In this document: piece after piece, positions 63,976 to 64,000 of the stretch
Numbering within the stretch: position 1 is the first letter of the stretch
Layout: each line of letters opens with the position of its first letter
Assembly: GCA_000727475.1 (NCBI GenBank)
Contig: KL647318.1
Span: 838,518 to 902,517 of the forward strand
Source of the DNA: Sarcocystis neurona
Lineage: Eukaryota; Apicomplexa; Conoidasida; Eucoccidiorida; Sarcocystidae
Reading direction: 5' to 3'
Length of the DNA: 64,000 nt
The notes under the pieces: model-generated
Databases searched by the model: none
What the model was told of the DNA's origin: nothing
The model's input: only the letters and a program-made list of their open reading frames with translations
Made by a program: the position numbers and the translations under genes

Positions 63976-64000
63976 AGAGAGAGAGAGAGAGAGAGAGAGA
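63976..64000. repeat. (GA)n microsatellite at window edge
   Basis: GA repeat running to the last base of the window, inside the presumed next intron or upstream part of the kinase gene. Confidence 0.85.

Noticed and set aside
1..64000. tRNA, rRNA, CRISPR, insertion sequence or retroelement genes
   Set aside because: I looked for T-arm GGTTCGA contexts, direct-repeat/spacer periodicity and reverse-transcriptase or transposase motifs and saw none that held up.
1..64000. Telomere-like TTTAGGG arrays, known from coccidian repeat blocks
   Set aside because: No tandem array of that unit was seen.

Overview
The window looks like nuclear DNA of a coccidian apicomplexan, most likely an Eimeria species. 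The evidence is dense imperfect CAG/CTG trinucleotide repeats alternating with repeat-poor blocks, proteins full of Ala, Gln, Ser and Glu runs, and intron-containing genes with very large repeat-filled introns. Nothing bacterial is present: no operons and no Shine-Dalgarno spacing. I cannot name the species from sequence alone.

Four protein-coding genes can be supported by reading across splice sites. (1) On the minus strand, 16829-20890, a two-exon histidine-phosphatase (phosphoglycerate-mutase-like) protein has a long low-complexity N-terminus. (2) On the plus strand, 28992-35680, the 20S proteasome subunit alpha type-3 (alpha7) has four exons carrying only 978 coding bases over 6.7 kb. (3) On the minus strand, 44804-48363, a two-exon, very acidic Glu/Gln/Ala/Ser-rich protein has a hydrophobic N-terminus. 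(4) On the minus strand, 61450-63749, the last two exons of a Ser/Thr protein kinase are present and the rest lies beyond the right edge. In each case the donor and acceptor phases agree and the joined frame stays open.

Layout: 1-6.5 kb is a degenerate CTG-rich block without a long ORF. 6.5-16.8 kb is mostly repeat-poor, with one unexplained 386-codon minus-strand ORF. 16.8-20.9 kb holds the phosphatase gene. 20.9-28.9 kb is CTG-rich and has no recognised gene, only one minus-strand ORF broken by an in-frame TAG. 29-35.7 kb is the proteasome gene. 35.7-44.8 kb is repeat-poor, with microsatellites, a 373-bp assembly gap and a 31-bp minisatellite. 44.8-48.4 kb is the acidic-protein gene. 48.4-61.4 kb is mixed and then repeat-poor, with no gene I can name. 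61.4 kb to the end is the kinase gene.

The genes share no obvious pathway. They are housekeeping or regulatory genes embedded in an unusually repeat-rich landscape. Many short ORFs on the CAG-bearing strand look protein-like but are not trustworthy: the proteasome introns show equally convincing antisense ORFs.
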